Assembly: GCA_015680685.1 (NCBI GenBank)
Contig: MNCI01024020.1
Location: 468,454-532,453, forward strand
Source of the DNA: Gnetum montanum
Taxonomy: Eukaryota > Streptophyta > Gnetopsida > Gnetales > Gnetaceae
Direction of reading: 5' to 3'
DNA length: 64,000 nucleotides
Shown here: piece by piece, positions 34,600 through 46,799 of the stretch
Layout: every line of letters starts with the position of its first letter
Numbering within the stretch: the stretch's first letter is position 1
The notes under the pieces: generated by a model
What the model was told of the DNA's origin: nothing
The model's input: only the letters and a program-made list of their open reading frames with translations
Database searches by the model: none
Position numbers and translations under genes: made by a program

Positions 34600-35570
34600 A
34601 TCCACCTAGGGGTTCGCTATGTTTTAGGTAACCTTTAATGTTGGCGTACCACTCTTGGGCATCTGCAACACTAACAGAGGCCACGTGTCCTACCTAAGTG
34701 ATAAGCTCGGTGCATTTAATGATCGAAGTTGGCAAGTTTGTAAAGGAATGTGATGGAATGTTTAACACAAGGGTAGCTAAGGCATCTGTCATGGTGTTCT
34801 CGTTGCATAGCACATGTTGCACATCTGTGGTGACAAATTACTTAAGCAAGGTTTTTGCTAAGTCACAGTAGGCTTGCAGGTGCGTGGCCTTGTAGGCGTA
34901 GACCTCAGTGATTTAATTCACAACTAATTGTAAATCTCCCTGAATTTCCAAGTATTGTATGTGCAGTGCTCGGGTAGTTAAAAGACCTCTGAGTAACCCC
35001 TCATATTCTGCCACATTCTTGGTGCAAGGGAACACAAAACGATAAGCAGACAGGTGCATTTCCCCATAGGGAAACGTAATGACAGCAGTTGTGCTACCTC
35101 CTCGGGCGGTTGAGGTGTTGTTGAAATGTAAAGTGGCTTCAAGATGCGATGGGACAATGTTGATATTGCTAACGTGCTCGTCTAGGAATTCAGGGTCTAT
35201 GGTTGCTTGTTCGTCGATTGGCGAGGCTGTGAGTTGGGTCGCTATGGTTGACCCTTCGTCGATGATTGACTTACATAGTATAAATCAAACTCTGTGGTTA
35301 TTGCCTTCCATCAAGCTATCTTGCTACTTTCATATAGGTTGTTAGTGATAGCCCGGAGTATATTTCTTTTGCAAATGATGTTGGTTGTACTGTGAAACAG
35401 GTAATGCCTTTACTTTTTTAGTGCGAACACTAAGGTAAGGCAATTCCTCTCCACTTCGTTGTATTTTGCCTCGTGCACTATTAGTGCATGGCTTAGATAA
35501 TACACTAGTATCTAAAAATCATCGTCTCATTTCTGACATAGTAGTGCTGTGATAGATGTGTCGGACGTGC
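34600..35570 (-). pseudogene. rnh: Element B RNase H region (two domains), broken
   Basis: The gypsy-type RNase H follows RT at about 35300-35570. A second archaeal-like RNase H lies at about 34830-35110, where the reading frame matches the YFDGAS, NVAEYEGLL and GDLQLVVN positions of C and E with stops. The order RT, RNase H, second RNase H, integrase is as in C. Confidence 0.7.
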
Positions 35571-36830
35571 CGAGGTAGATGAAGAAGGGTTTATCCCTTC
35601 ATGGCGGATGCACAGTCGGGAGATGTGAAAGTTCCTTCTTCAAGTCATCGAAGGCTTGTTGCATGGGGTGTAACTTGTCAGTCAACCTTGCTATGAACCT
35701 TCGAATGAACTGTACCCTACCTTGCAAACCACGTAGCTCCTTAAGGTTTGTGGGAGGCACCAGGTTGACTATGGCCTTGACTTTATCAGGGTCCACCTGT
35801 ATTTTTTCCTCTAATACTATGAACCCTAACATGCGTCCAGTTTTCATCTCGAAGATGCACTTCTTAGGATTGAGACATAAGTTGTGCATTTGGCAACACT
35901 TGAGGACTACCCCTAGATCACGTGGGTGATCAACTACCTTCTTGGACTTGACTACTATATCATCCATGTAGTCATTTAATTTTTCTAGGATATAGTCACT
36001 GAAAATGTAGGTCATGGCTCACTGGTAGGTTGCTCCAGCATTCTTGAGCCCGAAGGGCATCATGGTGTAGCAGAAGGTCCCCCATGAGGTCATGAAGGTT
36101 GTTGATAGCTGGTGCTATGGGTTAATGCGAATTTGGTTGTATCAAGAGAAACCATCCATGAAGGATAGCATAGCATGACCAACCGTGGTGTTGATGAGCT
36201 GATCGATGCTTGGAAGTGGGAAGTTTTCCTTAATCGTTGCCTTGTTCAAGTCCCAGAAATCTATATAGATTCATATTCCTCCCATTTTCTTCGAAACCAC
36301 GACAATGTTAGACACCCACTTTGAGTAGTCAACCACGCAGATGAAACTAGCTTGGTATAGCTTGGTGATTTCATTCCTCATGGCGAGTGCGCTTTCTGGC
36401 TTAACTTTGTGAGCCTTCTGTTTGACTGCCTTCATGCGCGGGTCTAGGACGATGTTGTGTTGTATCAGCCATGAATCTAGACTTAGCATATCATTGTATG
36501 ACCATGCGAAGACACTAATGTTTTCTTGCAGAATCTTGGCTACGTTGTTGTGCGTCTACATGTCTAAGAGGGAGATGAGTTTTCACATTTTTATCTCTCC
36601 CTTAGACGTGGTCACAGGCTTCTCGACGAGAGGGTCCTCGGTTACATCCCCAGCCTCTAAGTCTATGGCTTGGACTAGATGCTCAGGCCAGTTTGTGGAT
36701 GCTTCTAAGGCTGCTATAGTGCTAGTTGTGGTTGACCCCCAGTTGATCATGTTGGGGTTCAACTGTCTCGCGCGCTTGCTCTATGGACCTGCTAACGTTA
36801 AGGGAGTGAAGAGGTCATGATGGATTTCCA
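35571..36830 (-). pseudogene. pol: Element B reverse transcriptase, broken
   Basis: The lead-in (36490-36830) aligns with A and C. The core shows NEITKLYQASFICVVDYSKW, KKMGGI, the DFWDLNKATIKENFPLPSID stretch, WGTFCYTMMPFGLKNAGATY near 36030-36100 and the catalytic box NDYMDDIVVKS at about 35960 (YMDD, where A and C have YVDD). LKELRGLQGRVQFIRRFIA follows. About 45 bp are missing after KLHPMQQ, and stops are present. Confidence 0.85.
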
Positions 36831-36959
36831 TCTCTTACTCGACCTACCAACATGAGATAAAAGCTTGGTTAAGAGGCATCTATTGGGAGAGATTGTGTAT
36901 AACGAAAATTTGCAAAGTAGTGATGAGATGCAACCTGCAAAGTGTGATGATGTAAAGAT

Positions 36960-37410
36960 TAAAATTTTGCCAGTTTAAGGTCATGGCGGACCACCAAGTC
37001 GTAAGAGTGCAGAACCGCTAAAGATGTAAAACTACCGATGCAAAGTGTGAAGCTGTGAAACTGTCAATATGCAAATTCCAAACTACTAGTTTAGTGTCAT
37101 TTCGAACTACCAAATTGTAACATGCAAAATGATAGTATGCGAAACAGGAAATTGTGGGTATGAGAAATGCAAAACCATTAATGTGAAAATACGAACTACT
37201 GACATGGAAACACAAAACTGCTAGAAATTGCGACACTGCCAATGTGGAAGTGGAAAATTATGAGAAGAAGTGAAACTGCCCATGTAAGAGTGTGGAATTG
37301 CTAGTTTAATGTCATTGTGGACTACGAATGTAACAAGTTGAAACTACTAGTTTAGGGTCTTTTTGGACTGTTAGAGGTGCAACTATGCTAGGATTGCTAG
37401 TTTAAGGTCT
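36960..37410 (+). repeat. TTTAA-GTC motif repeats between RT and opposite-strand promoter in B
   Basis: Five dispersed units (near 36968, 37084, 37301, 37348, 37390), each close to CTAGTTTAAGGTCATTGCGGACC, sit in the interval that separates the RT start from the promoter of the plus-strand gene. They are the same core and orientation as the array 3' of integrase, so the RT-integrase block of B is bracketed by this motif. Confidence 0.7.
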
Positions 37411-37597
37411 TTTCGGACCCGTAACAAAAACAAATATATTTTTTGTTTTCGGGAAAGCAAACAGTTGGCTCGAAGCATGTGAAGGCTTTAATGTTAATAG
37501 TGCTGCGATGTCATGGCGAGCATGCTATGTTGTACAGCATACTCTGCATTAATCGGATAGAGAGAGTGACAAGTTTCCCTTTCCTATCATTAAGGCC

Positions 37598-37606
37598 ATA
37601 AATAGG
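37598..37606 (+). promoter_or_regulatory. TATA box of the opposite-strand gene in element B
   Basis: CATAAATAGG, about 155 bp before the MAPK start codon. The site in element A is CTATAAATAG. The surrounding sequence, ending AGAGTGCAAAGCCCAC, is conserved between the two elements. Confidence 0.65.
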
Positions 37607-37629
37607 GGTTAAACCCTGGTAATTTTTTC

Positions 37630-40600
37630 ATTCTCACCGTAAGAGTGCAAAGCCCACACGGAGCACAAGGTGATTTTGGAGCAGGAAGCAATTGTGCTAA
37701 CAACTAGCAACACAAGTTTTTACAGCGAAGAGGGTAAATCTGCAAGCAGGACAATGGCTCCTAAGAGGGAACATACTCATCTGGTGCTTGCAAAGGTTGA
37801 GAAGGCAAAGAAGACCTTGGGGCATGCAACACAAGCGCGTGTTGCGGCGCAAAAGAGCACACCATTGACCCAATAGTTTACTATGCTTCCTCTACTTTTT
37901 CATTTTGTGTTTTCTATTGTTCTCTTCTTTTGTTTTGCATCCTATTCATTTTGCATCCATCCTTGGCTGCTTGTGTTTTCTATTGTTGTGTCATTTTGGC
38001 CCTTGCATCGTCGCTATCGCCGTTTTATTTGTGGCAAATGCATAAATGTTATGTCATAGTTGCATGCAAGGTCGCTTAAGTTGCCACTACCGCGATTGTC
38101 TTAACCGCAGGGGCTTGGGTAGTTTAAGTTACTTGACCTTCGAATGGCATAACATAGAACCCTTAGGAGGGCTAGGCCATGTGTGATGCAGCAATACAAT
38201 ACATGTTTTGTTAGGGCATTTTGTCAATTATTCTAATTGCTACGCTAGGCTATTTGCATGTTCTTGCTACGCTAGGCTTTCACGCCCTTGCTATGCTATG
38301 TGTGAGAAGAGGGTTATGCTATGCTATATGCATGAACTGCTAGGTGTTGCTATGTTGCGCATGTATTGCCTTTAAATATGATGCTAACACTTGTTGATGG
38401 ATTGGGCAGGGTGGGGCTGAGGCCCAGGCTAATTGTTCTAGAAGTTAGAGGGGTCCTATGTCATGTGAGTAGACTTGTGGCTAATGCTCCTCCTCCCCAG
38501 ATATGTATGGGAGAGCAAGGGGTTTGGTTCAAGAAAGGGGCACAGGACTTCCTACAATTCCTCCTCAACCACTTCAGTGTGATCGTGTGGTCATCCCTGG
38601 GGGAGGAGGAGGCGGCCGGCATAACAAAAGCCATTTTTCTTAGGGCAAGTCGAGGCATTCTGAGGTTTCTAACCAATGAGAAAATCATGATCAGGCAAGG
38701 AAAAGGATCCAGTTAGCACTCAATAGGGTTAAGGCGCTTGGCCTGGATCTAGGAGATGCCTGAGTATAGCTACTACCACCATTTCAACATACTTTTACTT
38801 ACACATTTTATGATGACATGCTTCCAAAACCCTCAGAGAACTATCTACTATGCCAGTAGGTGAGTTTTGCAACCTTGTTCTGTTGTCCTTGTGCAACGCT
38901 AGCCATAGTGGCCTAATGTTAACAGTATGCATTTGCTACCAGGTTCTTCATCAATGAGGATGGGGTTCATGACCTACCGGGTTTACTAGCTACAGCGCAG
39001 GTAACCCTACAGGAGTTCTCTTCTACTGAGAACCTGCAGGCGGGTGTGATCAATCAATGCAGGGGTGAATACCACACCTACCCAGGCATATATTCTACTC
39101 TCTACAATCAGTGCAGGGGTAGGGTTAGCTAGATGGGGAGTGGGCAGAACCCTTCAAACCAGTCATGGTTGAACAAGTTCTGGTTGAAATTCTATAGTTC
39201 CCACTGCCGTACCGACCTAGTAAGCTGAATAGTAAGTGCCACATGCTTAAGTGTCTTTGCAATTTTTGTATTCTCTGCGTTTTTGAAACATTTTTGTGAA
39301 CCTATTGTAGGGACGACGAAGCCTCCGGAAGTGACAGTGGTGACCGCCGAGATACAAGGGGAAAATGTCTACTTCAAGTATGGAGAAGTAGAGATGAGCT
39401 AGCGCTGGCTGAATGGCGGGGTCTCAGACTCCCTGGTCCAGAACATCAAAAAGGTGGGGCTTATGGATCTATTCCTAGCCCTAAATCTGAACGTTCCTAC
39501 AGCTGAGATGCTCATCCTAGTCAAATCCTTTTTTGACAAGGTGAGCCGCTTTCACCTACGTGTGCATGGCTTGTGGGTGGTCATTGACATCAATGACCAG
39601 CTATTTGTCGATCTGTTTGGTATCCAATCTAAAGGAATTCTGATAGGGTCGAAGTCCAAGACAGAGTTAACCCTTCAGAAGAAGGACATTCAGGAGTGGT
39701 TAGGGATTACCAAGGAGCTTAAGGGGCTCCCTATAGAGAAGCTCAAAGAAGGACCCACCAAGGAGGTTTACCCTATTTTCTGTGCTTGCGCATTCCCCTA
39801 GCTGCTTACCCAGGGAAAGGTCTTAGGGCTTGAGCAAGCCTGGATAATGTGTAAGGTTATGGAGGAGGGGGCCCGTTACAACTAGGCCAAGTCTCCATGT
39901 AAAGGCTTGCGGATTGAGATCTTGGGGCACCGTACAAAAATGGAGTCCTGTTCCAACATCCATTACATCTTTTATATAGGCTACCTTAATCGTTTCGTGA
40001 AGTTCCTCGTGGTTTAGGAGAAAGGCATCTAGGTCATGCAAGATCGCGACTCGATTTCCAGACTATGGATCCACCAGGTCTTTTGGATCACCCGGGCCCA
40101 AGATCCCCAAGAAATAATTAGGAAGTCATTTTCTGTAATGACTAAGGATCGGGTGGCCCACAATGTTCGTAGCCAAGACAGCGTAGGAGAGACGCCCCCT
40201 ACTGTGGATAGTAGCATGTCATAGGGTGAACATTTCATAGCTAAGACTATGGACAGCAAGTTGCGACAGAATAGACCTCCCCTACTTAAGGAAAATCCTT
40301 CGCATGGAGGAGGAGGAGGGGTGAATACTATGGCTTAAACTACAAAGGACGCAACCTCCTATTGGTAAGTGTTTTCATTCAATGCTTACTTCGTTGTTGT
40401 CTACTACACTAGGTGGCATAGCGTAGCGTAGCATCTACCTGAGGCTAACTTGCTTTGAGCTAATGCAAATGCATTTTTTTTACCACCAGAAGAAAAAGAA
40501 AAAGATGACAAAGAAGTGTCAACCCCTAAGATGGGGATGACAAATAAAGACACAGAGGCCCCAGTTTCAGAGAGAGGGGCTCCGATCAAGAAGAAGGGAG

Positions 40601-42162
40601 CTCCTGCGACTAAGGTAGGGGATCTCATTATGAGGGAGAATCTTCCTACTAAGGAGTCTCCCTTGAATAAAAAAGGCACTGATCTCCTCAAAGGAAAAGC
40701 ACCAGTGCATGAAGAAGAGGTCCATAAGGACTCGGCAGGAACCTCTGGTCAAGCCACCGTCATCGTCTTGCATTAGCAAGAAGAGAGAGTGTAATCGGAC
40801 ATTGGTGAGTTTGGCAACATATTTGCTTTGTCATAGTCCATTTTGATCATTGCTAATGTGTTTAGTTATGTGATAGGTGCTACTGCTGATGCCATAGGAC
40901 CCTCTCCGATTCACGCAGAATCATGGGCTGAAATCCCTGACAAGTTCGTGTTTATGTAGGGGATTATTGATGACATGATTAGTCACCTTCAGCAGGTGGA
41001 CCCTGAAGCGGGTAAGTAGTAGTGTTGTCTGCTCTCGTGTTTCTATGCTAGAATTTCTTATGTTTGCTACCTATTCTATGCTAATGCCACTAGTGTGCTC
41101 TTCGTATCACGGTAGCCTCTCAACTCAAATGGAACCCAACACAACCTTTGAAAGTTGGTGCTATGTCCACATTCTCACCAAAAGTGATTGAGGTGTCTCA
41201 TTGCACATACGATGAGGTTTGCAAATGCGCTTTGAACTTGGCACGCTCCTTGTGGGAGTACAAGCATGTCAACAAGGACCTATGGAAACAGGTCCAAAAG
41301 GCTAAGCAAAGGGAGGCTGACCTGAGGGCCGAGGTGGAGGACCTCAAGTTGAGGAACGCGTTTCTCATAGCCCACAACACTAACAACGAGGACTGGTGCA
41401 CAGTTGTGGTAGACCACACCAAGTTTTGGATAGTTGTGCATTAGAATGTCAAGACCACCCGCAAACTAATAGAGCAGCAGATTTAGATGGATCTGCTAGA
41501 CCATAAGTGTCAAGATGTAAAAGACTTCAGTGCCAAGGTTTACGAATGGGGGTAGACCCAAAGAAACCATAAACATATGTATAAACAAGAAAATTCTGCC
41601 CATCATAAGTTATATGAAAACACTGTTGTGGAGGCATTTACGTATGAAGCATTCATAAATTCCATCGACACTTCTAACACTTATGCCAGATTCAAAGAGT
41701 AGGTAAAGGTCACGAAATCTCCTAATTGGAAGGTGGCCCTTCCCACAAGAGAGACCGTAATCATCTCTTTTTCCCTGGGGCCGCCAAAGTGGATGCCCGC
41801 CGAAAGGGAGAGAGCTGCTATAGCAGACATTGCACCAAGCAGAAGGCGTTGAGTAAATATCACAACGGAGGAGGTCTGGCATTGCCTCAAGCTCGGTTTA
41901 GACCAGATACCCTTCGAAATAGATGCAAGCCCTTCTTAGGTTAGTTGCTTTCTACCATGCTAATGCTTATGCCCTGTTGTAGTTTGTGTTTTTTGACCTA
42001 GCTAACCACTTCATTCCCACGATGTAGGCCCCAAATGAGGGTGTAGCGCTCGTAGAGGAAGGAAATGAAGAGTCGACGAGGAACAAAGTAGGGGAAGGCG
42101 ATGTACAAGGCAATAATGTAGGAACGACAAGCAACAACAATGCGAATAGAGACAACCCATGA
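37630..42162 (+). pseudogene. Opposite-strand eight-exon gene of element B, FCP1-like domain in exon 2
   Basis: Start codon 37754 (MAPKREHTHLVLAKVEKAK), stop 42160-42162. Exons by GT-AG borders shared with element A: 1 to about 37873, 2 38410-38859, 3 38943 to about 39231 (GTAAGC at about 39220 is an alternative donor), 4 39311-40374, 5 40490-40804, 6 40898-41011, 7 41116-41939, 8 42028-42162. Exon 2 has LIVLEVRGVLCHV and DFLQFLLNHFSVIVWSS, close to the LDxNGLL and FLKFCF...VGIWSS motifs of plant FCP1/SCP-like HAD phosphatases, with Glu for the nucleophilic Asp. Exon 4 is a conserved unknown domain (NDQLFVDLFGIQSKGILIGS), exon 5 acidic/Lys-rich, exon 7 a coiled coil (WKQVQKAKQREADLRAEVED), exon 8 an Asn/Glu-rich tail. 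The exon 1 donor is mutated and stops are present. Confidence 0.72.
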
Positions 42163-42703
42163 CCGCATGGGATTTTTTTAAAAAAAATTTGAAATTTTGG
42201 ATTTTTGTGTAACAAATTTTGCAAACATTGTTTAAAAGACAATATTTTTGAATAAAGCAAAGAGGATTTTGTGATACAGAAATCGATTCTACGCTAACTT
42301 GCACCTTGCATACGTGTTGCATTTTGTATAAAATGTTCATGCTTTCATGTGCTAGTTTTAGGCCATTTCAGGCCATTGCTAGTTTTAGGCCATTTTGGGC
42401 CATTGCATAATATGCCAAAGGGATGATACGTTAACAACTTGAGCAACGACTAACTGGTAACTTCTGCTAGTTTTAGGCCATTTTGGGCCATTGCTACTTT
42501 TAGGCCATTTCGAGCCATATCGTAGCATAGTTTTAGGCCATTTCGGGCCATAGCATAGTTTTAGGCCATTTTGGGTCATTGCGTAAATGCACATTGCTAG
42601 TTTTAGGTCATTTCGGGGCCATTGCACATCACTAGTTTTAGGCCATTTTGGGCCATTGTGTAGAAGCATATGAGCAATGTGTGGGCATGAAGCAGTGGGG
42701 TTA
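42163..42703. repeat. GGCC-rich tandem repeat between convergent ends in element B
   Basis: Eight to nine units at 42340-42660 with core TTTTAGGCCATTTCGGGCCA (inverse of the element A repeat), spaced roughly 24-45 bp. They separate the stop of the plus-strand gene (42162) from the stop of gag-pro (42704). AATAAA at 42251-42256 is a possible poly(A) signal for the plus-strand gene. No coding sequence is seen. Confidence 0.75.
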
Positions 42704-43563
42704 CTATGCTAGGCGAAGCTGCTTCTTAACCCAACGTAGGTTGAGTGAGACGTAAGGCCAAGGCTCTCTACTAGGGCCTTCGTCTATGTCGTCACCTCCC
42801 ACTTGGAAGCGCAACTTAGTCCATGTGTTTCCATTTTGGGGATCAACTTGCTGAGCCAACCCCTTTGCCAGGTAGTCAGTGTAAGTTGCAACAGGCGCTT
42901 CGTTCTTAGAAGTTATGATCTCTGAGCCTTCTTCCACGCCTATGTTGTAGATCGCTTGCATCGCTACTTCGTCACTGTGGATCACCACTTCTCTACCTGC
43001 GTAAGGCAGGTGGATTTCCTGGTGTATGGATGAGGAGACAGCCCTAAGTTTTACTAACCATGATCTCACCAAGATTAGGTTAAACCCAGGCATTTCCTCG
43101 AGCACAACAAACGTTGCATTTATGAGGAACTGGTCCCCTACTACAAAGTTTATATAAATTGTGTCCTTTACCATGACTCGTGCCCCATTGAATGACCTTA
43201 GGCATGATGTCGTTGTGGTTTGATCTGGTTGACCAAGCCCAACTTGTCCACAATGGGGAAGGGGATGACATTCGTGGCAGCCCCATCATCAATGTGTACC
43301 CTTCGGATCCGGTGTTGGCTAACCCGAATTGTGATAAAAAGGGGTGTCATAGTCACTTGACCCCCTTTGGGATCTTCCCTAATGGCATCGTTGCAAAAGG
43401 TCAATTGAGGCTGTTCTAACCCTGTAGTCATGGAGGGAAGCATGACCAAGTAGATTGCTTCTTCCTTCGCTGGCATGTCCTCGTTGACCGGAGTCGCTGT
43501 CAACATGCGAATCAGAGCCTTGCGGTGTGGGATAGATGTCATGATCAGGTCGTACAAGCTCAA
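42704..43563 (-). pseudogene. pro: Element B retropepsin-type protease, broken
   Basis: The lead-in is MSLYDLIMTSIPHRKAL at 43563. The active-site stretch HIDDGAATNVIPFPIVDKLG lies at about 43230-43290. The C-terminal NLILVRSWLVKLRAVSS lies at about 43030-43080, with the ILGR motif changed to ILVR. The frame ends KKQLRLA-stop at 42704. A frameshift near 43190 separates the active site from the C-terminal half. Confidence 0.82.
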
Positions 43564-46286
43564 TGCAATGTTTTTTTTTTGTTTTAGAGCTTGTTTGACC
43601 TATGTGAGGGCATCTAAGAGGTCTTGGTTACCCCCTTTTTTGACGCTTTCCTCCTCTTCTATTTGTTCTAGAAGATGAATTTCTCGAGGAGGGGAAACTT
43701 CGGATATGGGTTTAGACCCTTGTTGGCAGAGTGATGCAGGCTGCGTGGTCGTGTTGACCTTCGTCTTTGGTGGTAAAGGCATAGATGTAGAGAGTGAAGA
43801 TGTAGGCTTGGGGGTACCTTAGATGGTACTTCCCTTTGACGTCTGGCCCATGAAGTGGACTTCTCACCTTACGGGGTGAGAAGGCTATTCAGCTATTTTT
43901 CATGAGATAGGGGCCATCGAGGGTGTCGGCCCCCTGATGATGAATGGAGCTAGAGGTGTTAATGGATGAGATCACATGGCCCCGTCAACAGGTGGTGCAA
44001 AGGTGGATGCCCGTGAAGGGACTTTTAGGATGAACAGCTGCTGTGAGCTTTGACCAACTACTGGTGGTGTTTGCGCACTATGATGAGACACACAAACCAC
44101 GAATGGTTGTTGGGGTGGCCTAGGATCACTGTCAATGCCGATGGCATTAATTACGTAATTGGCATTGTTGGCATTGAGGGGATCTGTGTAGACATGTATA
44201 GGTTGGTTTTTAGGGAATACTGGGTTGCTTTCATCTAGCACCAATTTCCCCTAGTCGATTAATCTCTGGATGTCATCTTGCAATGCCAGATAGTAATCTG
44301 TGCTATGACCACACTATTGGTGGTAGTCATAAAACCTGTCTAGCCTGAAACCCCTAGGAACTAAAGGCTCATTGGGTAGGGCCAAAGAGGGGTTCCTAAG
44401 GAGCTCATAGTAGCGTTGATGTTTCCTTCTTGCCTCTTATGACATCTGCTTATGTTGGATGTATCCCACTGCCAATAACTACTTCAGAAGCTCTGAAGGC
44501 TTAAGAGGTAGTGGGGTGTACTTTGAGCAATCTTTGCGCTCAAAGTTGGGCTTGGGTTGTGCAGATGCCTCAAGCGTAGGTATAGCAAGTTGCAGTACAT
44601 TGCCCTATTTGGGCATGAGGTTAGCTATGGGTATGGCCATTTTTTTGTTATTCTTGCTACCATTGTTGCTAGGTTTGGGCTTGGCCTCGATCGCCACAGT
44701 GGCCACTGTGGTTATTGGGGCCTTATCCTTTTCCTTCTTTGCGAAGGTGTTCTTGTAAGTGATGTAAGCCAGGTCTTTGCTTGCCTTGGCCATGTCTTGT
44801 ATGCTCTTAGTCTAAGAAAAAGCCTGACTAAGAGAGCAAAGAGCGAGGTAGTACAGTTTGAACTTGATGAAGTTGTTCACTGCACCCTTAAAGATGGCCA
44901 ACAAGTGGGCCTCCATGATGGGCTCGCAGATCTCATTAAGGGTTATGCTCCAATGCTGTATGAACTTTTAGACTGGTTCTAAGGGGTCTTGGTTTATGCT
45001 CATCAACTGGTCCAACGTGGTTTCTGGCTTCAAGTTGTACTTGAAGCGTGTCACGAACTGGGTCAGCAGCTCTTCCATAGTTGAAATGGATGAGCGTGGT
45101 AGTGCACGGTACCAATCCAAGGATTTCCTGGCTAAGGACATGGCGAAGATGAGAATAATCATGTGTAGCCATTATTGCAATAGCAAGGATTCAGACCTAA
45201 AGCTAACAAGATGTGCATTGGGATCTCCCTCCCCATCGTACTTCGTGAAGTGTGGGAGAGACATCCCTAGGAGCAGTGTCAAAGTAGGGATTGCAGGGCT
45301 GATGGGGTCATCCTGGTAGAAGTCCATGACTTGTACCATATCAGACCCAGTAGCTTTGAGGCGTTTTATTTTCTTAGTGAGGGTCTGGATGAGCTAGAAT
45401 GCTTGGTCCAGACTCAGTGATGTTGTGGATGGTTAGGGAGCTACAGAGGTAGCTCCCACCTATGGAATGGCAGGGGTGGTAGTGTGACCCATCGGTGATA
45501 CCGTTGGGATGACCCCTTCAAGTGGTGCTGCTTGTGTTGTCCACCACCCTAGGGGTGGTGTTGTTAGGGCAGCAACCGCAAGTTGGGCTGCCAGATGGAC
45601 CACTTGTGTCGCTGGCAGCGTAGACCATAGCCCCGTGTTGGGTTGTACCATCTGCAAGGCTTGGTAGGCTTAAGAGCAGATGTAGTTAGACATCTACAAT
45701 GGTTGCGGGATAGGCAAAGAAGCAAATGGGGCCCACCATGTGGATGGGTCGGGGCCCACCATGTGGATGGGTCGGGGCCCACCACAGTGGGTGGAACAGA
45801 CATGAATGTAGGAATAGAAAAAAAAATCGCGTACAATTGTGAAGTAGCCACGGTATGAACATGTGGCAGGGTAGCCGTGATTGGCATATGATGTGCTACA
45901 GGAATGGACTGCTAAGCAGTTTGCAAAGGAATAGTGGCTGCAAAAAAACAGGTGAAATAGGCGAGAGAGGGCATTGAAACGCCATGGGGTTAACGTGGCT
46001 ACCCAGGGCAATTGTAGTCACGAGTTGTAGAAGTGTAGGCATGATCATGAAGGGAGCGGTGACAGACAACGGATTAGCCCAGAAGGATCAAGTAGGAGGG
46101 ATAGGAACGAGGCTGCAAACAACACAGGTGAAATAGGTAAAAGAGGGCGTTGAAATGCTGCGAGGTTAACATGGCTACCCATGGCAGTTGTAGTTGTGGG
46201 TTGCGGAAGCGTAGGCATAATCACAAAGGGAGCAATGACAGACAACAGCTTGGCCCAGAAAGACTAGGTAGGAGGGACAGGAATGG
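43564..46286 (-). pseudogene. gag: Element B gag, broken
   Basis: The core pieces are ARKSLDWYRALPRSSISTME and the FKYNLKPETTLDQLMSINQD stretch (44968-45162), then AKASKDLAYITYKNTFAKKE (about 44740-44793). A nucleocapsid-like box follows near 44290-44340, then the linker with LDESNPVFPKNQPIHVYTD (about 44190-44244). The N-terminal part (45460-46286) is proline/threonine-rich and duplicated. Two or three 24-bp units of CCACCATGTGGATGGGTCGG lie at 45735-45786. Frames are broken many times. Confidence 0.8.
45951..46286 (-). repeat. 163-bp near-tandem duplication in the B gag N-terminus
   Basis: 45951-46112 and 46124-46286 align end to end, both beginning CAGGTGAAATAGG and passing through GTTAACRTGGCTACCCA and GCATRATCA. 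Element A has one such unit around 30-190. The duplication is therefore private to B. Confidence 0.8.
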
Positions 46287-46799
46287 GGTTGGTTAGACCT
46301 CCCTCGTCTGGTTGCGAATCAAGTTTCTCCTGTCTATCCTAGAAGGCATCATCTTGGTTGGATGCTATGTCTTGTTGCTCGCTAAGCCTAGCCAACTAGA
46401 TTAGTTGGTCTAGAAGCCTTTGATCTGTCTATGTCAAAGATAAGGAAAAGTTGGAAGTGGGAACAAACTCCTTCCCATTGCAGTAAGTGAACTTGAAGTT
46501 GCGTTTGTCTTTGAGTTCATGTATATCCAAGGGTAGATTTTCCTGCACCTTTGCACAGAGGAAACTGTAATGCTCATGTTACTGGGCCAATCCCTCATGT
46601 CCTTAATTTTGGATTCTAAGAGATCGATGTATTTCCAATGTTGGGTTCAACGGTTGTTCAGCACCAGTAGTTCCTTGAACCATGATAGGAACTTCAACGT
46701 TGAAGGTGTTAGTGGCTGTGTCCAAAAAAGTCATTGTTAAGCAAGTAGTTATGCAAAAGAGCACAAAAGAACAAGGAAACTAGAAAACAGTAAAAAGAA

